From Amycolatopsis bartoniae (GTDB lineage: Bacteria > Actinomycetota > Actinomycetes > Mycobacteriales > Pseudonocardiaceae): DNA of 64,000 bases. The position numbers were made by a program, and so were the translations under genes. The stretch covers positions 113,555-177,554 of the forward strand of contig NZ_JACHWH010000011.1 of NCBI RefSeq assembly GCF_014191255.1. Direction: 5' to 3'. Positions 17,291-25,863 of this stretch are shown here, in pieces. Numbering within the stretch: the first letter of the stretch is position 1; each line of letters opens with the position of its first letter. The notes under the pieces were generated by a model. It was given only the letters and a program-made list of their open reading frames with translations, was not told where the DNA came from and did not search any database.

Positions 17291-17806
17291 TTGAACGAGC
17301 TCACCGACAAGATCGCTGCCGTGATCCTGGTCAACGGTGCCAGTGTCGGCGTCGGATCCGCCGCCGTCCAGTTCGCCGTCGAGCGAGGCACCACCGTCAT
17401 CGGTGTCGCTGGACCGTCCAACCAGAACTATCTGGTCTCGCTCGGCGCCATCCCCGCCACCTACGGTCCCGGCCACGTGGAGCGAGTCCGCGCGCGGGCT
17501 CGTACCGGCATCGACGCCACCGTGGATATCGCCGGCTCCGGGGTGATCCCCGAACTCGTTGCCCTGACCGGCGATCCGTGCCGAGTCGTGTCCATTGCCG
17601 ACTTAAGCGCCCCCGAGCACGGCGCACGCGTGTCCACCGGCTTCGGACGACAAAACCCGCGCCCTCCACGAAGGCGCGCGCCTGGCCGAGGCCGGGCGGC
17701 TCACCCTGCCCGTCACACGAACCTTCCCCTGACGCAGACGGCAGCCGCCCACGTCGTGAACGCGACCGGCCACGTCCGTGGCCGCATCGTCATCACCGTG
17801 CCCTGA
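17291..17806 (+). pseudogene. MDR/zinc-type oxidoreductase, only the cofactor domain remains
   Basis: The visible product begins inside the Rossmann domain of a medium-chain dehydrogenase/quinone reductase: 'ILVNGASVGVGSAAVQFAVE' (NADPH-binding AxxGVG-like loop) and 'ATVDIAGSGVIPELVAL'. The whole N-terminal GroES-like catalytic domain is missing. A frameshift near 17645 displaces the segment read in another frame as 'KTRALHEGARLAEAGRLTLP' before the true tail 'AAHVVNATGHVRGRIVITVP' returns. The apparent TTG start is only the deletion boundary, 4 bp after the ligase stop. Confidence 0.75.
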
Positions 17807-17825
17807 ACGCCAGAAAAGGCCGACA

Positions 17826-18057
17826 ATGCCCATCACGCTCATCAACCGCTTCTCCCGTGCCGCCGGACAAGGAGAAGGAGTTCATCAAGACCTGGCACGG
17901 TACTATCGACCACATCACCACCGCGCCCGGCTTCATCCAGGCCCGCCTGCGCCGCAACACCGGCCTCAACGACACCACTTCCCTGTACGTCAATGTGGCC
18001 CTGTGGGAGGACGTCGAGTCCTATCGTGCCGCTTTTCGTGACTTCACCCCGGGCAGG
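17826..18057 (+). pseudogene. Antibiotic-biosynthesis-monooxygenase (ABM) fold protein, broken
   Basis: The start ATG at 17826 gives 'MPITLINRFS', then the frame slips near 17857. The neighbouring frame continues convincingly with 'PPDKEKEFIKTWHGTIDHIT', 'PGFIQARLRRNTGLNDTTSL' and 'WEDVESYRAAFRDFTPG', the dimeric ferredoxin-like ABM fold. About 18055 the homology ends where IS256 sequence begins on the opposite strand. The gene was thus damaged twice: by a single-base slip and by IS-linked truncation. Confidence 0.7.
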
Positions 18058-18059
18058 GC

Positions 18060-18254
18060 AACGCATCCCGGATCTGTCAAACAAGCGGTGTAACTCGGGT
18101 TTGAAGGAACTACTTGCGCCCAGCAGCCAGGCGGCCGTCGAAGGCGATCTTCGAACGCGTTCAACGCGGGCTTCCATCGCATCGTCCACCGTTTGCGACC
18201 TGTGCCGGTCGGGTCCAGGCTCCTGATCGCCATGTAGACGCATGTCAGCGCGGC
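18060..18254 (-). pseudogene. IS256-family transposase C-terminal fragment
   Basis: The minus strand reads 'MAIRSLDPTGTGRKRWTMRW' then 'KPALNAFEDRLRR', the conserved tail of IS256 (Mutator) transposases. The remaining upstream coding part is not seen on the far side of the IS5-type element, so the fragment is truncated. It abuts the broken ABM gene on one side and the IS5-type insertion on the other. Confidence 0.8.
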
Positions 18255-18257
18255 TTA

Positions 18258-19125
18258 GAGCGCGTCTCATTTGGCGATTTTCTTGTAGCAGGTGATGGTT
18301 GCGCCGAGGGTGAGGAAGGCGAGGTAGTGGCTGGGTTTGCTTTCGTAGCGGATGGCGAGTCGGTAGTAGCCGGTCAGCCAGGCGATCGTTCTCTCGATGA
18401 CCCATCGGTGTCGGCCGAGTTTCTCGCCTGATTCGATGCCTTTGCGGGCGATGCGCGGGATGATCCGGCGCTGGCGGAGCCAGTCGCGCAGGGCGGGGAT
18501 GTCGTATGCCTTGTCGGCGTGGAGCTTGGCCGGTTTCCGTCGTCGTGGTCCCCGGCGGGAGCGGATGGCGGGGATCGCGTTGACCAGGGGTTTGAGTGCG
18601 TGGCTGTCGTGGGTGTTGGCCGCGGAGACGGCGATACTCAGGGGCAGGCCGGTCCGGTCGGACAGGGCGTGGATCTTCGAGCCGGGTTTGCCGCGATCAA
18701 CCGGGTTCGGTCCGGTCAGCCCGCCCCTTTTTTGGCCCTGATGGAGGCTCCGTCGAGGACCGCGCGGGACCAGTCGATGAGGCCCTGGCTGCCGAGTTCG
18801 TCCAGCACCGCGTGGTATATCTGTCGCCACAGTCCGGCCTCGGTCCATTCGGCGAAGGTCCGATGTGCCGTGGGAACGGTCACCCCGAACGACGGTGGCA
18901 GGTGCCGCCAGGCGCAGCCGCTGGTCAACACGAACACGATCGCCGTGAATACCGCCCGCGGATCCGTACGGGAGCGCCCACCACCCTGCGGACGCTACTT
19001 CGCCGACGGAATCAAGGGCTCCACCAACGCCCACAACTCGTCGGGCACCAACCGTTGCGACAGCGAGTCAATCACGACACAAGATCATCCCAGCATCACC
19101 GACAAGATCCAAACGAGACACGCTC
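18258..19125 (-). mobile_element. IS5-family (IS427-type) insertion sequence with terminal inverted repeats
   Basis: The ends are imperfect inverted repeats: TTAGAGCGCGTCTCATTTGG at 18255-18274 and CCAAACGAGACACGCTCTAA at 19109-19128 (two mismatches). They are flanked by TA, the target duplication typical for this group. The element is 868 bp and sits in an IS256 remnant. It carries two overlapping frames, described separately. Confidence 0.85.
18267..19075 (-). pseudogene. IS5/IS427 transposase, orfA-orfB frameshift type with internal TAG
   Basis: orfA (19075 down to 18716, GTG start) reads 'QRLVPDELWALVEPLIPSAK', then an in-frame TAG at 18995-18997, then 'RPQGGGRSRTDPRAVF' and 'VLTSGCAWRHLPPSFGVT'. 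orfB (about 18740 to 18267) continues with 'PVDRGKPGSKIHALSDRTG', 'ADKAYDIPALRDWLRQRR' and the DDE glutamate region 'HRWVIERTIAWLTGYYRL'. The join contains AAAAAAGGGG on the coding strand (18724-18733), a slippery tract of the kind used for programmed frameshifting in IS427 elements. The TAG at codon 27 probably inactivates the copy unless translation reinitiates downstream. Confidence 0.8.
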
Positions 19126-19404
19126 TAAACACCATCCAGTCAAGCGGGCCTGACTTCCTTCTCTCGCCACACCAATGTTAGTCGGTCGCGATCCGAGTCG
19201 TCATCGTCCCTGCCCCATTCGGTACACGGCCGTCGCCGTTTCATTCACACCGTCGACTCCGCTGAGGTTGAACTGCTGAGCCACGACGAACCGCCGCACA
19301 GCGAAGAGCTGCGGCGCAGGAATCGGGGCCACGACCTCCGGCGGCATGCCCCACCCCTTGGGCGGGTGGACCGCGGCCGCCGCACCGCAGGAAGCCATCT
19401 CCGC

Positions 19405-19707
19405 CACCGGCTACCAGACGCCTGACGCGCTGCGACGGATCGGGTAGGTTCGGCTCGAAACGTGGCTGCGCAACCGGAAAGTCCGCAACTCAGCTGCTGT
19501 CGCCGCAATCGCGATCGGGGCCGGCGCAGCGCAACACGCGGCCTTGCCCGGCCAACGGCTCGCTGCCGTCATGGTCATCCGGCTGGCCGGCGCGGTGATC
19601 GCTCTCAACAAGGAAATCGCCGAGATCGACACCGTTTTCGAGAACCGGTTCCGCCAGCAGCGATACGCGGAGATCATCCTGAGCCTGCCCGCTCCTCGGT
19701 GCGGAAT
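19405..19707 (+). pseudogene. IS110-family transposase internal fragment
   Basis: The segment 'GYQTPDALRRIG' (then a TAG codon), 'VRLETWLRNRKVRNSAAVAA' and 'MVIRLAGAVIALNKEIAEID' is closely similar to residues of the intact IS110 copy at about 3850-4140. Both ends are missing. It runs directly into the upstream region of the LacI regulator. The preceding 19129-19404 stretch shows no gene I can recognise. Confidence 0.8.
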
Positions 19708-19739
19708 CACCGCGCCGGTCGTTGCGGTACCGTCCGACG

Positions 19740-20789
19740 ATGGCCGACGCGCCGAAGGAGACCGGCCGCCGGGGTCCCGCACCCACCGGGCGGCCGACGA
19801 TGCGCGACGTCGCGACGGCGGCGGCGGTCAGCGTGAAGACCGTCTCCAGGGTCGTGCACAACTACCCTTTCATCAGCGACGACGTCCGCAGACGAGTCCA
19901 AGCCGAAATCCGCCGTCTCGGATTCCGGCCCAACGGGTATGCCGTGGGCTTGCGCCGGACCGACCGGACCGGCGGCGGTATCGGGGTCCTCGCCGCGGAC
20001 CTCGCCGACCCCTTCTACGCGGCGATGATCAGCGCCATCGAAGAAGTCAGCACCGCGCGGTCGTTCACCACGCTCGTGGCCGGTTCGGGTGAGGATCCCG
20101 CCCGTGAACGCGCGCTGCTGACCTCGTTCGTCGAACGCCGGCTCGATGGGCTCGTGGTCGTCTCAGCCGACCACGAGCACGAGCACCTGCGCCCCTACCT
20201 CGACATCGGGACCCGAATCGTCTTCGCCGACCGGCCACCGCGACGGCTGCCAGTGGACTGCGTCCTGGCCGGGCACGCGGACGGAGCCGCGCAGGCGGTG
20301 CGGCACCTGCTCGGGCAGGGGCACACCGCCATCGCCTACGTGGGTCACTCCCCCGCGGTCCACACAGCGGCCGAACGCCTGCGAGGCTTTCGCGCCGAAC
20401 TGGGTGCGGCCGGACTCGAGCCGCACGCCGTCCGCACCGACGCGACCGACTCGGCCGCGGCGTTCCGGGTGACCGCCGAACTGCTCGCCGCCGGCACCGC
20501 CCCTACCGCGATCTTCGCCGACAACCCCCGGCTCGTCGGCGGGGTGGCCCGGGCCATCGCGACATCCCGCGCGCCGAGGACGGCGTTGGTCGCCTTCGAC
20601 GACTCCGAACTGGCCGAGGTCCTCGGCGTCACCGTGGTCGCCCAGGACGTCCGGGAGCTGGGCGGCGAGGCCGCGCGGCTGTTGTTCGCCCGCCTCGACG
20701 GCGAACGGTCACGCCCGCGGCAACTGGTCCTGCCGACCACGCTCATCCCCCGCGGCTCAGGAGAAGGTCTCGGCGTAGCCCTGCGCTGA
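19740..20789 (+). CDS. LacI-family transcriptional repressor
   Basis: This is a 349-residue LacI/GalR regulator. The N-terminal helix-turn-helix and hinge read 'TMRDVATAAAVSVKTVSRVV' and 'RVQAEIRRLGFRPNGYAVGL'. A type I periplasmic-binding-like sensor follows ('GVLAADLADPFYAAMISAIE', 'DGLVVVSADHEHEHL'). ATG 19740 gives a short basic leader before the HTH; an ATG six codons earlier is also in frame. It stands 170 bp upstream of the GH92 gene in the same direction, with operator-like palindromes between, so it most likely represses the glycosidase operon and releases it on binding a sugar such as mannose or a mannoside. Confidence 0.9.
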   Translation: MADAPKETGRRGPAPTGRPTMRDVATAAAVSVKTVSRVVHNYPFISDDVRRRVQAEIRRLGFRPNGYAVGLRRTDRTGGGIGVLAADLADPFYAAMISAIEEVSTARSFTTLVAGSGEDPARERALLTSFVERRLDGLVVVSADHEHEHLRPYLDIGTRIVFADRPPRRLPVDCVLAGHADGAAQAVRHLLGQGHTAIAYVGHSPAVHTAAERLRGFRAELGAAGLEPHAVRTDATDSAAAFRVTAELLAAGTAPTAIFADNPRLVGGVARAIATSRAPRTALVAFDDSELAEVLGVTVVAQDVRELGGEAARLLFARLDGERSRPRQLVLPTTLIPRGSGEGLGVALR

Positions 20790-20861
20790 CCGGCTCTTCC
20801 CAGCCGGTCCGGCAGGCCTTCCTGATTTCTCGTTGGCCGGGTTTCTGTCCTGCTCGGAACG

Positions 20862-20914
20862 TTGACAACGCTGACAAGCGCATCTGACACTGACTGTCGA
20901 TGCCAACGTTGTCA
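20862..20914 (+). promoter_or_regulatory. Candidate promoter with two LacI-type operators
   Basis: A perfect TTGACA (-35) lies at 20862-20867, with a weak -10 17 bp downstream (20885-20890). TGACAACGCTGACA (20863-20876) overlaps the -35, and TGCCAACGTTGTCA (20901-20914) lies just beyond the -10. Both resemble the CG-centred palindrome TGACAACGTTGTCA bound by many actinobacterial LacI proteins; the second differs at one base. Overlap with the promoter suggests repression by the adjacent LacI protein. Confidence 0.6.
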
Positions 20915-20959
20915 CCCCAGCGGGCCGACTCGCCGGGCCGATCCACCGAGGAGCCCGCC

Positions 20960-23900
20960 GTGGCCGTTGCCCGCCACCGCCTGCTGGCCGTCACCGCGGC
21001 GGCCACGATCGTCTCGAGCATGCTCGCCCCGACACCGGCCGACGCGGCCGAGTCGTCCTTCCGGACGTCGTTCGAGACCGGAGATCCCGCGTTGTCCTGG
21101 GAAAGCACTCCCGAACCGGGCGCGCACGACGTGGTCGCGGGCGCGTCGCTGCCCGCGGCAGCCGACCCGGCAGCGGCGACGGGCGACGGGACCACGCCCG
21201 CAGCCGCGGTCGACCACGACCCCGCCACCGGCTGGCAGGTGCCCGCCACCCGGGGCACCCTGACCTTGGCGCTGAAGGCCACGACTGCCGTCGTCACTTA
21301 CACCCTGACCTCGGCCCGGGACAACCCGGCAAGCGACCCGCGGACCTGGAGCCTGCAAGGCTCGGCCGACGGGACGCACTGGCAGGCCGTCGACGACCGG
21401 CGCGACCAGGACTTCAGCCAACGGGGCCAGACCCGGGTCTTCGCCGTCGCGCACCCGGGCGCGTACCGCCACTACCGGCTCGACGTTTCGGCCAACCACG
21501 GCGACACCAGCCTCCAGCTCGCCGAAATCGCTTTGGGCGGCGCAGGCGGCACTCCCGGGATGACCGCGGAACTCGGCGACGGTCCCGCGGCCGGCCCGAC
21601 CGTCAAACCGCACCAGGGCTTCAGCGGCACGCATTCCCTGCATTACGAGGGCTGGCAAACCGGCGCCGGCGGGACCGTCACCGACCGGCTCTACGACGTC
21701 CAGGTGCCGGTGCGACGCACCACGCGACTGTCGTACGTCATCTTCCCCGAGTTCACCGGAAACGACACCACCTACCCGAGTACCTACGCCGCCGTGGACC
21801 TCCAGTTCACCGACGGCTCGAAGCTCAGCGGCCTGCCGTTCACCGACCAGAACGGCGTCCGGCTCACCGCGCAGGCACAGGGTGCGGCGAAAACCCTCCA
21901 CACCGGACAGTGGAACCAGGTGACCGCCGACCTCGGCGCCTTCGCGGCAGGCAAGACCGTCGCGCGGATCCAGCTCACCTGGGCCGGACCGGGCGACCGC
22001 GCGCACTTCGCCGGCTGGATCGACGACCTCGCCATCGAGGACGGTCCGCCCGGGTCGTGCGCCGACCGGCACGTCACCGAGTGCGCCGTGACCACCCGCG
22101 GCACCAACTCCTCCGGCGATTACTCGCGCGGCGCCACCATCCCGGCCACCGCGCTACCGCACGGCTTCAACTTCTGGACGCCGATGACCGACGCGTCCTC
22201 CACCGGCACGCTCTACCAGTACTCCCGCGACAACACCCCGGCCGGACGGCCCGCCCTGCAAGCATTTGCGGTCAGCCACGAGCCCAGCCCGTGGGTCGGC
22301 GACCACCAGACGTTCCAGGTCATGCCGTCCACTTCGGACATCCCGGCGAACGCCGACCGCGCGGGGCGGGCCCTCACCTTCGATCACAGCGCCGAGTCGG
22401 CTCGCCCCGACCGCTACGGCGTCACCTTCGACAACGGCCTCAGCACCGAGGTGACCCCCACCGACCACGCCGCCGTCTTCCGGTTCCGCTTCCCCGCCGG
22501 CGGCGACAGCCTGATCTTCGACAACGTCGACGGCCGCTCGGGCGTCACCGTCGACCGCGCGGCCGGGGTGGTCACCGGGTTCTCCGACGTCAGCGGCTTC
22601 TGGGGCGCGCCGCGGATGTTCGTCTACGCGACCTTCGACCACCCGATGACCGCATCCGGGCCGCTGACCGGAGGCGGCGGTGCCGCGGCCTACGCGGGCT
22701 TCGGACTCGGCGCCGATCGAACCTTGACCATGCGGATCGCGACGTCGTTCCTCAGCGTCGAGCAGGCCAAGCACAACCTCGAGCTGGAGGTCGGCACCCG
22801 CGGCTTCGACCAGGTCCGCGCCGATGCCCAGCGGACCTGGGACAAGCAGCTCGGCGTGATCACCGTCGACGGTGCGACCGAGGATCAGCTGACCACGCTC
22901 TACTCGAGCCTCTACCGGCTCAACCTCTACCCGAACGAGCTGGCCGAGAACACCGGCAGCGCCCAGCGCCCCGACTACCGCTACGCCAGCCCCTACTCCC
23001 CCAGCGCCGGCCAGAACACGCCGACAACCACCGGGTCTTCCGTGAAGCAGGGCCGCCCGTACGCCAACGAGGGTTTCTGGGACACCTACCGCAGCGCGTG
23101 GTCGCTGAACTCGCTGCTCTACCCGAGCCTGACCGGGCAGATGATCGACGGGTTCGTGCAGCAGTACCGCGACGGTGGCTGGCTCGGCCAGTGGACCGCG
23201 CCCGGCTACCTCGGCTTCAGCGGCACCAGCTCCGACGTCGCGATCGCCGACGCCTACCTGCGCGGCGTCACGAACTTCGATGTCGCCTCGGCCTACGAAG
23301 CCGCGGTGAAGGACGCGATGGTGCCCTCGGCCGGCCTCACTGGCCGACCGGACGTCCAGCACACGACATTTCTCGGTTACACACCGGCCGAAACGGGCTC
23401 GAGCGCGTCGGTGTCGCTGGAGGACTGGATCGCCGACTACGGCATCGCGCAGATGTCGCTCAAGCTCTACGACACCGCGAAACCGAACGACCCGAAGCGC
23501 GACGAATACCTGACCAACTACCACTACTTCCTCGACCGCTCCGCCGGCTACGCCAAGATCTTCGAACCCGGCACCGGGTTCTTCCAGCCGAAGAACACCA
23601 CGGGCGAGTGGGCCCACGCACCCGGGACGTACAACCCGCTCGACTGGAACGCCGGCGACTACACCGAAGGCGACGGCTGGACGTACGCGTTCTCCGTGCC
23701 ACAGGACGGCGACGGCCTCGCCGGCCTCTATGGCGGCCGCGCCGGGCTGGCCCGCAAGCTCGACCAGTTCTTCGCGACACCCGAGACCGCACAGTACGGC
23801 GGGGGCTGGGGCGGCCCGTACCACGAGATGTTCGAAGCCCGCGACGACCAGTTCGGTCAGTGGGCCTACAACGACCAGCCCTCGATGCACGTTCCGTACA

Positions 23901-24727
23901 TGTACGACTACGTCGGGCAGCCGTCGAAGACCGCCGGCCTCGTCCGGTCGATGCTGGCGCGGTCGTTCACCGGCAGCGGGATCGGGCAGGGCTACCCCGG
24001 CGACGAGGACAACGGCTCGATGTCGGCGTTCTACGTCATGAACGCCCTCGGTTTCTACCCGCTGCAGAGCGGCTCGCCGACCTTCGCGGTCGGCTCGCCG
24101 CTCTACGACAGGGCGACCCTGCACCTGGAGAACGGCCGCACGCTCACCATCACCGCGTTCGGCAACTCCGCACGCAACGTCTACGTGCAGGCGATGTTCG
24201 TCAACGGCCGCCCGACGAGCCACACCTGGGTCGACCACGACGACCTCGCGCGCGGCGGGCGGATCGACTTCGTGATGGGCCCGCGGCCGTCGCTCTGGGG
24301 CACCGGGCCCCAGGACGCTCCCCCGTCCGCGAACGCCGATCCGCAGACGGACTTCGCCGCGCCGGGCACCACGACGACCGCCGCGGTCGTGGACAACACG
24401 TCCGCCACCGTGGCGGACCTGCCCGCGACCGGCGGGAGCGTCGGCTTCACACTCCCGGCGGCGCACCAGGTCGAGCAGTACACCGTCACCGCCGGAAGCG
24501 CCGAGGGGGCCGACCCCGCGTCGTGGACGCTGTCCGGCTCGACGGACGGTATCCAGTGGACCGTGCTCGACCGGCGTCAGGACCAGAAGTTCGCCTGGCG
24601 TAACGAAACCCGCGTGTTCACGCCGTCGAAGAGCGGCGCCTACCGGTACTACCGGCTCGACCTCGCCGCCGCGCCGGGCGCCGCGAAGACGTCCGTCGCC
24701 GAACTCGAACTGCTCGGGCACCGCTGA
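20960..24727 (+). CDS. Secreted GH92 alpha-mannosidase with discoidin domains
   Basis: This 1255-residue exo-alpha-mannosidase has a signal peptide ('RHRLLAVTAAATIVSSMLAP', cut near 'ADAA'). An N-terminal discoidin/F5-8C-like domain (about 50-200) is followed by the GH92 fold: 'GFWDTYRSAWSLNSLLYPSL', 'WTAPGYLGFSGTSSDVAIAD', 'NQPSMHVPYMYDY' and the acidic catalytic-region motif 'GDEDNGSMSAFYV'. A second discoidin-like domain ends the protein (about 1110-1255). GH92 enzymes are Ca-dependent inverting mannosidases on N-glycans and mannans. GTG 20960 has GAGGAG at 20948-20953 and gives a cleaner signal peptide than ATG 20900, which overlaps an operator-like site. It leads a three-gene secretion operon. 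Confidence 0.92.
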   Translation: MAVARHRLLAVTAAATIVSSMLAPTPADAAESSFRTSFETGDPALSWESTPEPGAHDVVAGASLPAAADPAAATGDGTTPAAAVDHDPATGWQVPATRGTLTLALKATTAVVTYTLTSARDNPASDPRTWSLQGSADGTHWQAVDDRRDQDFSQRGQTRVFAVAHPGAYRHYRLDVSANHGDTSLQLAEIALGGAGGTPGMTAELGDGPAAGPTVKPHQGFSGTHSLHYEGWQTGAGGTVTDRLYDVQVPVRRTTRLSYVIFPEFTGNDTTYPSTYAAVDLQFTDGSKLSGLPFTDQNGVRLTAQAQGAAKTLHTGQWNQVTADLGAFAAGKTVARIQLTWAGPGDRAHFAGWIDDLAIEDGPPGSCADRHVTECAVTTRGTNSSGDYSRGATIPATALPHGFNFWTPMTDASSTGTLYQYSRDNTPAGRPALQAFAVSHEPSPWVGDHQTFQVMPSTSDIPANADRAGRALTFDHSAESARPDRYGVTFDNGLSTEVTPTDHAAVFRFRFPAGGDSLIFDNVDGRSGVTVDRAAGVVTGFSDVSGFWGAPRMFVYATFDHPMTASGPLTGGGGAAAYAGFGLGADRTLTMRIATSFLSVEQAKHNLELEVGTRGFDQVRADAQRTWDKQLGVITVDGATEDQLTTLYSSLYRLNLYPNELAENTGSAQRPDYRYASPYSPSAGQNTPTTTGSSVKQGRPYANEGFWDTYRSAWSLNSLLYPSLTGQMIDGFVQQYRDGGWLGQWTAPGYLGFSGTSSDVAIADAYLRGVTNFDVASAYEAAVKDAMVPSAGLTGRPDVQHTTFLGYTPAETGSSASVSLEDWIADYGIAQMSLKLYDTAKPNDPKRDEYLTNYHYFLDRSAGYAKIFEPGTGFFQPKNTTGEWAHAPGTYNPLDWNAGDYTEGDGWTYAFSVPQDGDGLAGLYGGRAGLARKLDQFFATPETAQYGGGWGGPYHEMFEARDDQFGQWAYNDQPSMHVPYMYDYVGQPSKTAGLVRSMLARSFTGSGIGQGYPGDEDNGSMSAFYVMNALGFYPLQSGSPTFAVGSPLYDRATLHLENGRTLTITAFGNSARNVYVQAMFVNGRPTSHTWVDHDDLARGGRIDFVMGPRPSLWGTGPQDAPPSANADPQTDFAAPGTTTTAAVVDNTSATVADLPATGGSVGFTLPAAHQVEQYTVTAGSAEGADPASWTLSGSTDGIQWTVLDRRQDQKFAWRNETRVFTPSKSGAYRYYRLDLAAAPGAAKTSVAELELLGHR

Positions 24728-24746
24728 CCACGGAAAGGACCGGCTC

Positions 24747-25850
24747 ATGCTCCCTCGCCGCACTCTTGCGCTGTGCGCCGCCGTCACCACCACACTCGCC
24801 CTCGCCGCACCGGCCGCCGCAGCCGACCGTCCACTGAGGATCGTCGGCGCCCGTGCCGACACCGCGCTCACCCAGCGCTGGCAGGACTTCGGCCGCCGCC
24901 CCGGCGTCGGCTGGGCCGCGGCCGACGGCACCTACTCGACGCCGCTGCCCTCTGGACTGGTCGCGTGGCTGTTCAACGACACCTTCTTCGGGCCGGTGCG
25001 CGCCGACGACAGCCTGCCCGAGTCGGCACCGTTCACGCACAACTCCGCCGTGCTGTCCACACCGGACGCCAAACACCTGCTGACGACCATCGCCCCCGGC
25101 CTGCCGAAGCACCCGCAGTCGCTCGTCGGGCCCACGCCGCAGAGCCCGGGCACCCCCAACGACCACTGGTACTGGAACGGCGACGGCATCGTCGACGGCG
25201 GCGAGCTGCAGGTGATCGAGTTCGAGCAGGCGCCGACCGACGACCCGCCGCCGTTCAACTTCGCCTGGACGCGCACGAAACTGGCAACCCTCGACCCGTT
25301 CACGTTCCGGCTGGAGAAGCTCACCGACCTGCCCTCGGCCGGCGGCGTCCAGTGGGGCACCGAGCTGATGCGCGACGGCGCGTGGACCTACATCTACGGC
25401 GTCGAAGGCGACGGCTTCACGAAGTACCTACACCTCGCCCGCGCCCCACTCGGGCGGCTCGCCGGGCCCTGGCAGTTCCGCACCACGAACGGCTGGTCCG
25501 CCGACCCCGCGACGTCGGCGCGGTTGCTCGGCAACGTCGGCAGCTCCTTCGGCGTCACGCCGGTCGGCGGCGAATACCTGCTCACGACGTTCGACTCGGG
25601 CCTGACCGACACCATCCACGCCTACCACGCGAGCAGCCCGGTGGGTCCGTTCACCGGCGGCGAGACGGTGTACACCGCACCAGAGGCCGGAAACGGCCGC
25701 TACACCTACAACGTCGCCGCGCACCCGGAGATCAGCCCGCCCGGGCATCTCGTCATCTCCTACAACACCAACAGCGAAAACCTCGCCGACCTCTACGCGA
25801 ACATCGACAACAACCGCCCCCGGTTCGTCGACCTCCAGCTCTCCCGATAA
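24747..25850 (+). CDS. Secreted propeller-like protein (DUF4185/DUF5005-like)
   Basis: The 367-residue product has a classic signal peptide ('ALCAAVTTTLALAAPAAAA'). Repeated beta-strand blocks follow: 'GLVAWLFNDTFFGPV', 'WTYIYGVEGDGFTKYLHLAR', 'YLLTTFDSGLTDTIHAYHAS' and 'HLVISYNTNSENLADLY'. These resemble DUF4185/DUF5005 and GH43-like propellers in polysaccharide operons. I see no proven catalytic triad, so the role (glycosidase, lectin or binding partner) is open. It starts 20 bp after the GH92 stop behind GGAAAGGA and is followed 14 bp later by the GH2 gene, so the three are probably co-expressed to process one glycan. Confidence 0.7.
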   Translation: MLPRRTLALCAAVTTTLALAAPAAAADRPLRIVGARADTALTQRWQDFGRRPGVGWAAADGTYSTPLPSGLVAWLFNDTFFGPVRADDSLPESAPFTHNSAVLSTPDAKHLLTTIAPGLPKHPQSLVGPTPQSPGTPNDHWYWNGDGIVDGGELQVIEFEQAPTDDPPPFNFAWTRTKLATLDPFTFRLEKLTDLPSAGGVQWGTELMRDGAWTYIYGVEGDGFTKYLHLARAPLGRLAGPWQFRTTNGWSADPATSARLLGNVGSSFGVTPVGGEYLLTTFDSGLTDTIHAYHASSPVGPFTGGETVYTAPEAGNGRYTYNVAAHPEISPPGHLVISYNTNSENLADLYANIDNNRPRFVDLQLSR

Positions 25851-25863
25851 GGAGTTCCGCCTC

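Noticed and set aside
19129..19404. Minus-strand frame after the IS5 element
   Set aside because: It has no homology, no ribosome site, and it overlaps IS110 remnant sequence on the other strand.
20900..20959. ATG 20900 as the GH92 start
   Set aside because: It overlaps an operator-like palindrome and gives a poor signal peptide; GTG 20960 has a ribosome site and a normal leader.
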